DNA from: Dicaeum eximium
Taxonomy: Eukaryota; Chordata; Aves; Passeriformes; Dicaeidae
Length of the DNA: 64,000 nucleotides
Assembly (NCBI GenBank): GCA_013396995.1
Contig: VWZP01004610.1
Span: 169,794-233,793, forward strand
Direction: 5' to 3'
Every line of letters starts with the position of its first letter. The first letter of the stretch is position 1. Shown here piece by piece: positions 22,383 to 33,606 of this stretch. A model generated the notes under the pieces. That model made no database searches. It was not told the DNA's origin and saw nothing but the letters and a program-made list of their open reading frames with translations. The translations under genes were made by a program, and so were the position numbers.

Positions 22383-25040
22383 ATGGAAGTTCTAGAGGGC
22401 CGCCAGCGTACTGCTTCCATGAGCATTCCCAATGGATATGCCAACAGGATTTTCCAAGGAAACATGGAGGGAGGGAGCACTGATGCTTTGGAGGCTTGTG
22501 GTGCTGAGCACTGCGCCTCTGGCGACGCAATCCCCAGTGAGCAGGAGGAAACACACAGGTATAAGAAGACAACCAAGGGCAGCCGGATCTGGAATTTTGT
22601 CAGACGAAGGAAAGGACTCTCCACGAATAAAGACAGACCCCAGTCCATGATTCTGCTGGGAGTTGCCTCTGAGGTCTCAGAATTAAAAAAGCCATCCTTC
22701 ATGGACAGGGTACGCTCGTCAAAAAAGGGAAGATCCTCCAGGACACCCAAGAGCGTGGATTTGAGAGCATCAAGAGTACAGGATGTGTGTGACCCTGAGG
22801 AGGACCTTCACTGCAGTGGGCAGAGAGCTGTGTACAGGGTTAAGAAGCTGGGTGACGGCCGGAGGCCCTCCCGCCACTCATACGCGGGGTACATCGAGGA
22901 TTTGGACTCTTCTTTTGAGGACATAGAGCTGAACATCAGCATTCCTGAACTCGATGCCACTGAAGGTAAATGTCTCAGGGATATCAGTGGCAGATTACAA
23001 GGTGAGGATAATGATGGTAACTGCCACAGAATACTGGCCAGGAAGAGCGAGTCTTTGAATTTTGAACACGTTAAGAGTCCTGCAATTACAGAAGGGGACA
23101 ATCAAAAGAGGTGTGCTGTGCTCCCACAGGAGAGCAGGAGAGGAAGGAGCTCTGATGTCTGGAGCTATCTGAAAGGAATTTCATTAGCTAGCAAAGATAA
23201 TTCAAAGCTCCCAGATCAAAGGGCTGAAACCAATTGCCAGAACTTAGAAAATACAACTGATCATTCCGCTTCTTACTTTGACTTTGATACGAGATGTGAG
23301 GAGAATCTCAGCCAGCGAAAAAAATCAAACGGTGCTGCCAAAGCCACTCACTTTGGGGGGGTTGTGAGGTTCTTAACCAGCATGGCTGAGGCAGCTCGGC
23401 GGCTGCGAGGCTCCTCGAGGGCGTTTTCCCCCGATGAGAAGAGGCCTCAGCGCAGTTTCCGGGTCCGCAGGCAGGATGTTGCCTCCCCCAAAGAGGGCTT
23501 GGTTGTCGAGAACGAGAGCGCAAAGGCCTTGTGCACGGTGGGAGCCTGTCTGCAGTCCCCGGATTCAGGCACGTGGGAGAACCTGAGCTTTGAGAGTTTA
23601 GCGGGGAAGGACCCCGTGCAGCACTGCAAAATCGCAGATGGGCTGAAAGACCATGGTTCCTCTGGCCTGGACAGTGGGAATGACAGGCTTAATGAAACCT
23701 CACTTTCTCCCTTTGGGCCAGAACCATCCGTGTCCCACCTGGCAGAGCTTGCAGATGGCTCTTTCAGTGAGCTGAACAGCAAAGATCCCTCTGAGGATCT
23801 GGTTGAACTTACACAGATGACTCTGGCTGAACCAACTCAGGACTTGGGCAGTACTCCAGAGAAGACCCAGGTCATGGCTAGGGACCTGCCACCTTCTCAT
23901 GATCTTCCTATGAGTAGTCTGGATACTGTGGACCTGGGCCATTCTCCAGCTGCCAGTGGGGACTGTTCTGCAGAAACTGAAGAGCAGACTCACCTTCCAC
24001 AGGTATCACCAACTAAATTTGATTCTGGGGCTATGGCTTGTGCCCCACTGGTTACTAAAGACATGAATCCATCTCCAGCAGTTGCTCAGGAGCTTTCAGA
24101 GACAGAACTGGATAATCAGGACTTGAGAAATCCTGAGCTGCCTTTGCAAAACTTATCTGGAAGTGAGCTGGAGTTTCAGGACACTGGCAGTACCCTGGAG
24201 AGGGTCGTGGGCAGGGACCTGGCACCTTCTGCCGATCTTCCTGTCAGTAATCTGGATGCTGCAGGCCTGGGCTGCTCTCCAGCTGCTGATGGTGCCTTTC
24301 CTGCAGTGACTGAGGCTCAGACCCACCTTCCACAGACATCACTGACTAAACTTGATACTGAGGATGTGGCTTGTGCCCCAGTGATTGCTAAAGACATGGA
24401 TCTATCTCCAGCTGCGGCTCAGGAAATTTCAAGGACAGAACTGGATAATCAGGACTTGAGAAATCCTGAGCTGCCTTTGCAAGACTTGTCGGGAGGTGAG
24501 CTGGGGATTCAGGACTCGGGCAGTACTCTAGAGACATCACAGGTTGTGGGCAGGGATGTGCCACCTTCTCCTGATCTTCCTGTGGATAAGCTGGGTACTG
24601 TGGACTTGGACCATTCCCTGGCTGCCAATGGTGACTTCTCTGCAGCGCCTGAGGCTCTGATCCACTTTCCCCAGGCAGATCTGACTGAAGAGATCCAAGA
24701 CACTGTCAGTACTCTGGAGAAGAGTCAGGTCATGGGCAGGGACCTCCCACCTTCTCACGACATTCCTGAGAATATTCTGGATGCTGCGGACATGGGCTGT
24801 TCCGCAGTTGCGGATGTGGACTTTTCTGTAGTGACTTTTTTAAAGTGTTCCACAGTGAAAAGGCAGGGTTTGGAACAGCCTGCTGGCCGCATTAAAAAGC
24901 GGGGAACCACTTCATTTGTGGAACAAACCTCTGTGGAGGTCATGGACAGAGTGGAAGAGTTTGACTGCAGCACGGAATGCAGGCCCTTCCAAGTGCACGT
25001 CTCGAGGATTGTCTCTTCTGGACGCCTCAAAAATGGAAAG
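22383..25040 (+). CDS. SPATA13: Asef-family Rho guanine-nucleotide exchange factor, long N-terminal exon (partial gene)
   Basis: This exon encodes 886 residues without a stop and ends at AAG|GTAAGA in phase 0. The frame would stop 15 bases into the intron (TAA at 25056), so splicing is required. In order there is a polar N-terminus, a basic patch with RIWNFVRRRKG (residues 68-78), a second basic serine-rich patch KKPSFMDRVRSSKKGRSSR (102-120), and an acidic ELNISIPELD stretch. Another basic segment, AARRLRGSSRAF, lies near 337-348. Acidic, proline- and serine-rich internal repeats occupy 486-820, and a conserved-looking tail follows. It has no catalytic domain or membrane segment and is probably largely disordered. 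Assignment rests on the next exon, which carries the Asef APC-binding signature. In Asef2 this region precedes SH3, DH and PH domains that activate Cdc42 and Rac1 at the cell cortex. ARHGEF4 is the alternative. Confidence 0.7.
23838..24838 (+). repeat. SPATA13: coding tandem repeat: two full and two partial units
   Basis: Units start at a Gln codon followed by Asp: 23838-24176 (113 codons), 24177-24509 (111 codons), 24510-24695 (62 codons, shortened) and 24696 to about 24838 (last, truncated). Each opens with QD-x-x-STxE, then a GRDLPPS-x-DLP-like block and an LDxxDLGxSPAA-like block. The two full units also share TELDNQDLRNPELPL. Bases 24101-24149 and 24434-24482 are identical over 49 positions, 333 bases apart, which points to recent duplication or gene conversion. 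All unit lengths are multiples of three, so the frame is kept. The composition is acidic, with Pro, Ser and Thr, and suits a disordered spacer. Confidence 0.93.
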
Positions 25041-28000
25041 GTAAGAGCAACTTTGTAAGGTTTGCAATGAGACCACGCTGTTGTACATATTAGAAAGCTG
25101 GTTTGCACTTGAAAGCATTTTTTTTACACCCTTCATTGGGATTTCCAGCTAAGGAGGTTGTTCAGTGAATGGTGGCAGCAGACACAGCTTTTAGATGAGT
25201 CTGAGCCTGAGCTCTTAAACCTCCAGAGCTGCTTCTCCTATGACCCTTCATGTGTATCAGTGCCTCTTGAAGAGGGTGTAGCACTTTATGTATTCCTAGA
25301 CACTAGCTTTAGTTTTTTTCTTCTCTGCATTTAGGTTCATTTGAAGTAGAAGCTCATAAGAAGAGGGGTTTTAGCAAATTGAGAGTTTTTAAGTGTGCCA
25401 TGGGCAAACAGAATTCAGCAATTACACTTTGGCCTCTGTGTTTTCTTACCTGAAATATTTGTAGGAGTGATGGGGTTGGTGATGAATGAGAGGTGGGCAA
25501 TGCTAGTGGCTCCAGTCATGGCGGGACGTTCCCATCTGGTACAAGCAAGTCTTTCAAAGCCCTTAAAATCCTCAAAACATGTAAGTGGACATTGCATTTT
25601 TGAGTAGGTTCTGGATGTTACAAATCAGTCTTGTCCAGTTTGTTGCTACGAAACCTCAGAAGTCCTGTGGAGCCAGTGTGAAGCCCAACTCTAGGGTTCT
25701 TTTGGGTTCCTGCTGGTTAGCTGAGGCTGGAAGGAGGACTTTTTCTTTTTTCAAGGTGCCAGGTAGAAAAATTAGGTTGATTTGTGAAGAAACTTTCTCT
25801 TTTAGGTTTGGAGAGACAAGAGATATTCCAGAGGTGGTGACACTGTTGTCTGTTGGAAAAGGGGTCACAGTAACTTCTGAGCCAAGAGGGGAAGCGTTTG
25901 AAAATTGGCAGCAGATTAGAAATGCTGAGGGGAAAAAACGTGAACTTCTGACTCGCAGCTAAAACAGGCAGCAGTATTGTTAGTTATTCCTGGTTTTGTT
26001 TTCCTGCTCTGTGTAATACAGAGTTACAGAGGCTCTCTGTGTAATCCCAGGCACTCCAGAGGAGTGAGTAGTGGTTGGTCACTTGTTGGGGTTTCTGGGA
26101 GAAACATTTTTAGGAGGAGCTTGAGTGGGCTGTGGTTTGATATCCCTTCACAGGGACCAAGCTGAAAGTATTCTGGGCAGGAGCAAGAAGAGAGAGGCAT
26201 GAAAGGATGGAGTGGAGCAGAGGGAAATACCTTCTCCCAGAGCAGCCCCATCCCTGCTGGGAGGGCAGGGGCTGCCTGTCTGATCCCAGCGCTCTCAGGG
26301 CACAATCCCAGAGCTTTCCCAGCTCAGCTGTGTGAACAGGAGATGCCCTAAGTTGCAGCTCAGCTGTTGCAGCTTACTAACATGACCAAGAAACTTAAAT
26401 ATGGTGCTTGAGATAACTGGACAGGAAACCTCCGCCGAGTGTGGCGGAGTGTGGCGATAGCACACGACCTCCGGGCTGCCGGGTCTTCCTCTGGCAGGGA
26501 GGGCTGGCTGCCTCCTGGGCAGGAGGGAAAGCAGACAGCCCCACCTGGGTTGTGGACACCTCCTGCACCCCACAACTCCTGCTGCAGGTTTGGCAATGCG
26601 CAGCAATCTGGTGGTGGCACCAAACTCAGAGCAAAGGGAGGCTGAAGGAGGGATCTCCTGGACAGGAACAGCCCTGGAGTCTGCCAGCAGCTCCAGGAAC
26701 AAATGACCTGAGATACCCCAGGGGTTTGCTCGCCTATCTCCCATCAGGGAGTGGCACTCGGAAGCACTTTACCAAAAATAAACATGGAAGAGGAATAACT
26801 TCAGCCTGAGCATGACAGTAGAAGCAAACTCTAGCCTCTTATTGTTTTAGGGCTCAATCCATGTCTTTGCTGGCACCTGTTTCTCAGGACAGTCGCTGCT
26901 CCTGCTGCCTCCACTCCAGGCTGCTCTGATTAACTGTAGGATTTATATTTCAAGGGAAGTGCTCAACCACAGGCAGGGAGAAGGTGCTGCCGGGACAGGG
27001 TGGCTTGGCCAGGCCAGCTGCTCTGAGCAAGTTCCCAGCAGTTTTACAGTGTGTGAGGAGAGTAGGGCAGAAAGCATTTCCCAAACAACTTAAACATTGC
27101 CTCAAAAAAAGCATGAGAGTGCCTGTTCCCACAGAGGCTCCTGTGGGGAGATGGTGTAAGAAACTGAGGCTGGTGTAGCACAAGGGATGCTGGAGTGGGA
27201 TTTAGGGGACCTCTACATTGGTTCTGTAAGTAAGTAAATCTGTTTGGTGGATCTGAAATTAATGCCCCTGGTTTTTGCTTTCCTGGTCTCGCTTTTTAAA
27301 ATGTCTTGCCTTCTAATGTCTTTGGGCAGGAGCTGAGTGATGACACAGGCAAGTAGTTTGGTAGGATTTGATCCTGGTGCTTTAAAGGAAATAGCATTGC
27401 AGCAGCATTTAATAAAAACAGATGCACAAAAGTAGAAAAGCACATCCCTGATAGTTGCTTTCAGACCCCATCCCAAATTCCCATGTGTTCTGGGAGCTTG
27501 TGAAACAATGGAGATAAAATGTTTTGAAGAATTGGAAGAACAGTAAAGGTCAGAACAAATTGTCAGTGGGAAATACATTATTCCATTCACACTGCTGCAG
27601 CTCTGGAATCACAGTGCCATCCTTATTCTGAGATATGAGAAATGGAGTAAAAGATGACATGGAGGTTTCACCAGTTTTTGGAGAGAGTTTCCATTTTCCA
27701 TGACTCCACTGAAGTGAATTATCTTCCTCCAACCTCTAAAAACACCATAACATCCAACAGGGAAACTACTGCTGCAGGAAGTCAGGCGAAGCCCCAGGAG
27801 TTGTCTTTGAGCTTTTCCAGTAGCTTGAGATGATGTTTCGATGGAAAGCAGCTTTGATACCATGTATTTAGCAATTCCAGCCTTCCACCAGGGTTCCAGC
27901 CTGGCTGGTGTGTCCATGGACACGGTTTATTGGTGATTTGATATCTCCTGTGGAGTGACACGAGGAAAGGGTGCAAAATAGGCATCTGAATTCATATTTC

Positions 28001-30902
28001 AGGTATCAGTTTGGAGGTTTTAGAAATAAGTGTCAGGTTTATTTCTGGCAGAGAGATCTGCCAGAGGTTGAGGTCCCTGCTTGTCCCAGGGCCATGACCA
28101 GGAGCATCTCGGAGCCTCTGGGCTCGTGTCACCCTCGCAGTGACAGAGCTTTCACCGCAGTCTTTCTGTGCCCTCTGCTGGCTTGGATGGGAAATAAGAG
28201 GTTATTTTGATGGACCAGAAAGCCTAATCTTTTCCTTGGGGTTCAGAGTTTTATCTCCAAAGTGTTTGCAGGCTGCAGCTTGCTTCTGGCTTTTGTGGCT
28301 GTGCATAAACCCCAGTGGGGTTTGTGGGACCGTTCTCTGGCGGAATTAGGATTGCCGGAAGTGTGAAAATGAGATTTGAGATTTCTACAGGCTTGTCAGG
28401 CTTGGCAAAAGCTGTTTGTCCCACAGGATGAGGTGCCAGGCTGGTGGGATGCTGTGTTTGGTTTCAGGGCTCTGTAAGGAGCCGTGTGCTCAAACTCCTG
28501 CATCACTGCAGATGTTTCCCTGGAGCAGGTGTTGAGGTGGTTCCTCCTCGTCCTGGACTCGGGATCCAAACTGTCCCAGTGCCACGCAGGCTGTCTCTGG
28601 TGCAGAGCATGCTGCTGCTTCGAGTGGCCCTGGGTGCTGGATACATGGATATGGGTGCTGTCAGGGCATTAGGAGGTTTCTGGGATTCCTGTGCCATAGG
28701 TGCTCCGTGTGGGAAAGCGGGAGCCTCTCCCTGCGGTGGGTCCGACTGGAAGCGCAGGATTACTGATTTGCCTGAGTGTGCGCATGCCAGGGGATGGGTT
28801 TGCAGATCTGCTGCCTGATAGCTGGAGCACAGCTCAGATCCTCCCACAGCTTTGGGGTTTGGCTTTAGTGCAGCTCCAAGTGCCTTTTCACAAGAGGAAG
28901 ATCCAGCAAAGGTCCCTTTTCTGTGTTTGCGGAGAAATTGCTAGTGATGCCCATAGTGATTTTTAGCTTGAGATTGGTTTATTGTGGGAGCAGCTGCAGA
29001 GGTGGGACTGCTGAGTGGATTTATCCTTTCCCTCCCACTGCTGAGTGACACTGACCAGGAAATAGTATCTGGGACAGTTGATCTTCAGAGCTTTCTTCAT
29101 CTCCTGGTTATTCAGCTCCTGGGTTGTGTCTCAGCCTGCTCTAACAAAAGACTTTATAGTCCTTCCAAATTAAGAAATAGTACTTCACTTTCTAAATCCT
29201 GCTGTTGCCAAAAGAGTGCTGTATTCCTGTCTGCAGCGAGGTGCAATTTACTTGCAGAATGAAGATTTTGGGTATTTATGGCTTTTAGTATGGTTGTGTC
29301 TGACAATCATTTTATTTTTAATGGAGACAAAACCTCTAAAGCCTGTCTGCAAGCTGTTCAGATTCTTGTATTCATAATAACCAAGAGGTGCTAGCAAAAT
29401 CTTGAATTAAAGCCTATATTTAGTGCTATCTATAGTAGGGTAGGATTTTCTGGGGAATGTATTTTTACCAATGTCAGGGAAAGGCAGGTTGAGTTTGCGA
29501 AGCTGATAGGCTTTGCGTGTATACAGAACCAGCCATTGAATACATGGATAATTCAGATTTCTACATGTTTTCTGTGAACACATGGTGCGTCTTTCCTTTA
29601 TCCCACATCCAGCCTCAAAAGTTAAAACAGAGCATCAGAGTAGAGATGAGAGGGGGCACCTCTGGGCATTGCTGGCCTTATGCTAAAGGGACTCTGTGTT
29701 GAAAATTCCCTAGATGGAAGGTTTTCTTTGGCTTTTATCTCCTCCCAGCTGTTTTCCAGCCAACAGAAGTGTACTGGCTCACTGGATGTGATGCTGGTGC
29801 TGGGAGATGGAGCTTTAATTCAGCCACAGCTTTCTTTTGGGGTAATTACAGCCTGTCTGCTTTGTTCTTAACTGTAAATGAAAATAACAGCACATCAGTG
29901 AAAATGAGCTGCTGGAGTCTTGAGGATGGATTCACCAAACCATCCCAGGTACCCAGTTATTAGCAGGTTGCTGGAAGTGTGACAGATGTGTCTGTGATTG
30001 AACCTAGAAACCTCATAGAGAGGAACACCTCCTGTTTGCTTCTCCTGACCTTTGTCAAGTGATTTTTCTTCCGATTTCTTGACTCTGAGATTATACATGA
30101 GACTTCCATGGTGTCACATGTCACAGAGAGAGAATAAAATGAAAAGTAGGAGTTTGAATTGTGATGTTTTTAAAAAGAACATTCCATTCTGCAAAATGTC
30201 ATGGTACAGTTGTCATTTTCAGGAACTTTTCCTCCTGGAATAGAATAATAAAAGTTGGAGTGAGGAAAACACCAACATTTTTCTCCACTTAGCTGTAAAT
30301 GCCAATTCTTTGGATTAGTGTTACTAAGCATTAAGGTATAACTGAGGTATTTGACCATTTTATGGGTGCTTCAATCAATTGCAGCTGTTCTATTCAAGTA
30401 AATATTGTGTAGGCTATGGATGCAAGGACATGTCTGGTTAGCTGTTGTCATCAGCGAGCTGCCAACCTGTTTGGCTGCTCTTTGCTGTCCCTTGGAAGCA
30501 GCCAACCCTTGCTGGTGTGGGGTCCTCAGCACCAGCTAATTCCTTCCCTGTGCCTGCTCCTGCTGGGGCTTGGCATGGGAGAGCAGCCTCATCCCAAAAT
30601 GCAGAGCAGTGTGTGGGTCTCCATCAGGGTTACTCCCAGAAGTTCCTGGGATGCTGAGTGCCACTAGAAGTGTTGGGCTCAAAGCTGTACAAGATCTGAG
30701 CCCCCTGCAATAGGGGCACGAGGGGCTGCACACCAGGGCCAGCAGGTCCTGACCTTGCAGTCAAAAATGCACCGGGTGCAGATTGCAGTGAGCTGTGTTG
30801 CACTGTCTTGGAAATTCTGTGTATTATTGCATGTCCTGTGCTGGCTTTGCCAGAGATTTGACTGCTGTTGGTAAAAATCTTCTGTGCCCCTTCTCTTGGC
30901 AG
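25041..30902 (+). other. SPATA13: intron 2, about 5.9 kb
   Basis: It is bounded by AAG|GTAAGA and a pyrimidine-rich acceptor TTCTCTTGGCAG. In human SPATA13 I recall a shorter isoform whose first exon would lie just before the APC-binding exon. I looked for a matching basic RRRRPIS-like frame here and did not find one. A direct duplication of GAGTGTGGCG occurs at about 26434. Otherwise I see unique CpG-poor sequence and chance frames only. Confidence 0.6.
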
Positions 30903-31050
30903 CCGACGTCTCATCCTCCGCAGCCGTCCCCACGAGCAGAACCCTTCAAGGCGCTGGTGGAGCGCTGCCGCTCCGAGCCTCTCTCGCAGAGCACCCCCAT
31001 GGGGCTGGACCAGGTGGGAGGGCGCATGCAGCACCTGCTCCGCAGACGTG
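30903..31050 (+). CDS. SPATA13: exon 3: APC-binding-region exon of an Asef-type RhoGEF
   Basis: The exon is 148 bases, entered in phase 0 after TTGGCAG and left in phase 1 at CGTG|GTGAGT. It encodes about 49 residues (887-935 of the assembled frame), starting PTSHPPQPSP and containing SEPLSQSTPMGLDQVGGR. As I recall the human paralogs, Asef2 has SQSTPIGLDRVGRRR at this point, with an exon that also opens P-x-S-x-PP-x-P. Asef1 has PLSQSAPTGLNHMG. The match is closer to Asef2, though PLSQS is shared with Asef1. In the family this segment binds the armadillo repeats of APC and, with SH3, holds the exchange factor inactive until APC binds. The phase fit and the motif make this the firmest evidence for the gene's identity. 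Confidence 0.8.
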
Positions 31051-31844
31051 GTGAGTGCCTCTTCTCGCCCAGCTTTGCTTTTTGGGTGTCACCCATGCTG
31101 CAGAGCCAGCCAAGGACAGCAGGGGTGGAAAAGTCAGGAATGTGGTTTGCGTCCCTGCTGGTTGCATCCCTGACACCAGGTGAGGGAGCTCTGAGAGCCG
31201 CATGCTGAGGAGTTTCTTGCTGGCTAACAGGATCTTCTTGTGCACAGTGTGTTTATGAAATAAGGCTGTTTTCTCTCTCTAATGTCTCTGAACACGGTCC
31301 CCATAATCTGGTTACGAGAGGATGAATGCTGTAGGCACGTGAGGTGTAAAAGCTGTTCAGCAGCTGCTGTGTGAGTTTACATTTGGTGGTTTTCCCTTGA
31401 ATTTCTGTCCTCTAAGAATCCTCTGTGGTGAGCGCTCACCGAGTACTCACCGTTTGCAGGTGGTGAGTGATGATGGATACTGAGATCACAACTCAAGTCT
31501 GTTCTGATGTTTGTTTGGAAACACAAGAAGTGAGGGCTTTTTTGTCTTGTGCACTTTTCATGATGAAGGAGGGAATCTCATGAGCCAAAGACTGGGGTGA
31601 CCTCTCTGCATTAGTCCTGCTCACAGTGACACCAGAGAGAGCACCCTGGAAGGTATTTGCTGGCAAGGTCTCATGCTGGCAGGTAAATTGGCTGATGGCT
31701 GAATAGATGACATCATTTTTGAACCTCCTGATTAAAAAGATTGATAATGAGAGAAAGGAAATGATTTCCTGAAGGGCCACTGCTGGCATGAAGGATGCTG
31801 TGATTTAGCGATGGGTGAGCACGGAAGCGGTGCCAGATTGTGCT

Positions 31845-32120
31845 GGCATTGCTCGGGAGCACTCCGGGGCTCCGGGCGGCTGATGGATGGTGGCAGCACA
31901 TCAGGGTTCAGAAGAACTGGGGAGGACGAGGCCAATCAGCTGCCCGTGCTGTTAATTGCTGGCTCTGCTGCTGGGGTGCAGTGGTTCCCAGCACAGGGCG
32001 GGGGTCGCACGCCGCTCAGAGTGAGCATTCCCTGTTTGCGCGCCGCTCCCAGCGCTGCTCCATCCATCGCCTCCGGAGCCGCGAGCAGCCTCCTGCTGGA
32101 ATCGGCACCGTGCTGCAGGC
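31845..32120. promoter_or_regulatory. intragenic CpG-rich patch in intron 3
   Basis: The patch contains GCTCCGGGCGGCTGATGG, GGGTCGCACGCCGCTCAG, TTGCGCGCCGCTCCCAGCGC and CATCGCCTCCGGAGCCGCG, far above the local CpG level. It sits between the APC-binding exon and the next coding exon. An alternative promoter there would make a form lacking the APC-binding segment. No TATA box or clear initiator is visible, and a CpG-rich enhancer or unmethylated remnant is equally possible. Confidence 0.3.
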
Positions 32121-32744
32121 TGGCTCTCCACGAGTCTCCAAAGTGAAACGTGGGCTGCTAAAAATAGCAGCAGGCTGCCTGCATCAGCATTGAGGAAATA
32201 GGTCTCAGTGCAATCTCTCTCCCAACAACGCTGGAAGAAAATCAGGATGGCTGCCCAGCCAGCCTGCAGCAGCATCCCAGCCCTGCTGCGCTCTGGCCCG
32301 TGCAGGGCACAGCCCCCACCTCTTTGGTTTGGGGGTCTCTGCTCTGCCAAAGCCTGGAACCATTTATTCTGGTCTCAAACCCTTCAGGACTGACACAGTC
32401 TGAAACCTCTGCCTGGTTAGAGGTACGTCAGGAGATAGAAATTGAGTGTTGCACATCTCTTAGGGAAGAATTCCATAACTCGGCTGTTTTCTGTAGATCC
32501 TTGCTCCATGATCAGGCTGGGGAGCCTCCAGGTGCTGGAAACACCTGTGGGGATGCATGTACCACATATGTGCACTGCCTGGATCACATGTACTGTGCTA
32601 GCAGCTGCTGTGGGGGCACCAGTGGTGCTCAGCTCTGTTTCCTTCCCTCCAGGCCAGGGGATGTGAAGAGCCTGATGAAAAAAAATATCCTGATGGATTA
32701 GAGTCTAAGCTTGCCAAATGTGGGAGAGAAAACTCTGGTCTCAT

Positions 32745-32830
32745 ACAGAATGGCAGCTTCACCCCAAAAAGAGAGAGACAGGATGTGGAGCTGAAAATTT
32801 TGGTTGATTGGATAAGTAGAGCTCATTTGC
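32745..32830 (+). mobile_element. possible remnant of the same LTR family as at 18.5 kb
   Basis: GCAGCTTCACCCCAAAAAG at 32755-32773 is identical over 19 bases to the stretch at about 18598-18616 in the LTR. Downstream, a GGAGCTGAAAATTTTGG-like block corresponds loosely to GGAGCTGGAATTGGACA in the LTR. Only part of the U3-like region would remain. The match is short and could be fortuitous. Confidence 0.3.
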
Positions 32831-33496
32831 TTATTTTTCACAAACTGCTTTGTGCCTGGGTAGTGCCATCTGCAAGGCCAGGCTGGGGTCTGGTGTGAGT
32901 GGTATCACTCAAAGCTAGAGCAGAACTGCATCTGTGAGGGCTTGGCCTGAAACGCTGGGGGTGAGAACCAGCCCAGTTTGCTTAAAAAACCAGCTTTTAT
33001 GGACTTATCCATTTCTGTTTTGTGTGTAAATTGGAGGAGCTGTTTCTTTCCGAGGCCTGGCATCCTGTGGACCATGGTGAGTGTGCAGCTGGGATTGCTG
33101 CAGGTGCTGCTGCTGGAGCAGTTGTGACCCAGGGAGCTGCTGCCCTGTGCACGCTGGTGCAGGTTGATGAGGGTCTCCTTCTCCTGCAGCTCCAGGCAGA
33201 GCATCCTGGCTCCACAACCAGTTGGGGTGACCCCACCTCGGGATGTGGCTCCTGGCTGTGCCTTTTTGTAGTATCCAAGCTGCACTATTTCTCTTGTATC
33301 CCAAGAGCACTGAATAAAGCACCTAAATATACTCTGTGCTCTCTTTCTCTAAAGGAGAGGTTGAATGAGTCTCTTGCAAACAATTTTGTTTCTTTCATTT
33401 AAAAGAACAGCCTCCGCCCCCAGCCTGAGCTAAAGCACAGCATTTATCTTTTGTCATTGCTTTTTTTTTTTGTTCCCGTGGATTTTCTCCTGGCAG

Positions 33497-33606
33497 CTGA
33501 GAACGAACAGGCTTCAAAGACCCTGAAGGTGCGCGGGAACTGCAGGAACGGTGGCCGTCGGTGGAACCTCTTCAAGCCTGGCGCTGAGAAGCTGCAGATT
33601 GGTCGG
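33497..33606 (+). CDS. SPATA13: exon 4 of the Asef-family gene, basic segment
   Basis: The 110-base exon follows CTCCTGGCAG and is entered in phase 1, completing the split codon GCT (Ala). It ends at CGG|GTAAGG in phase 0. It encodes about 37 residues (936-972), with ASKTLKVRGNC, then GGRRWNLFKPG and AEKLQIGR. It is strongly basic, with a Trp-Phe core reminiscent of RIWNFVRRRKG near the start of exon 2. I do not recall this segment in the short human isoforms, so it may be an alternatively used exon or lineage-specific. The 110-base length plus phase 1 entry leaves the frame intact only if both neighbours fit, so skipping it alone would shift the frame. Confidence 0.65.

Larger units (their letters stand above)
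31051..33496 (+). other. SPATA13: intron 3, about 2.4 kb
   Basis: It lies between GTGAGT at 31051 and the acceptor at 33495-33496, which is preceded by a T-rich tract at 33460-33478. It holds a 14-base perfect palindrome at 31427-31440, a CpG-dense patch at about 31.85-32.12 kb and a possible LTR remnant at 32745-32830. I saw no further exon with sound splice sites and a matching phase. Confidence 0.6.

Noticed and set aside
25041..25058. Ending the large exon's protein at the TAA at 25056 as a single-exon gene
   Set aside because: A good donor at 25041 and a phase-matched exon 3 with the APC-binding motif fit better. A retained-intron isoform remains possible.
30903..31050. Assigning the gene to ARHGEF4 (Asef1)
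   Set aside because: PLSQS is shared with Asef1, but the STP-x-GLD-x-VG core and the opening of the exon agree better with Asef2/SPATA13 as I remember them. It stays the main alternative.
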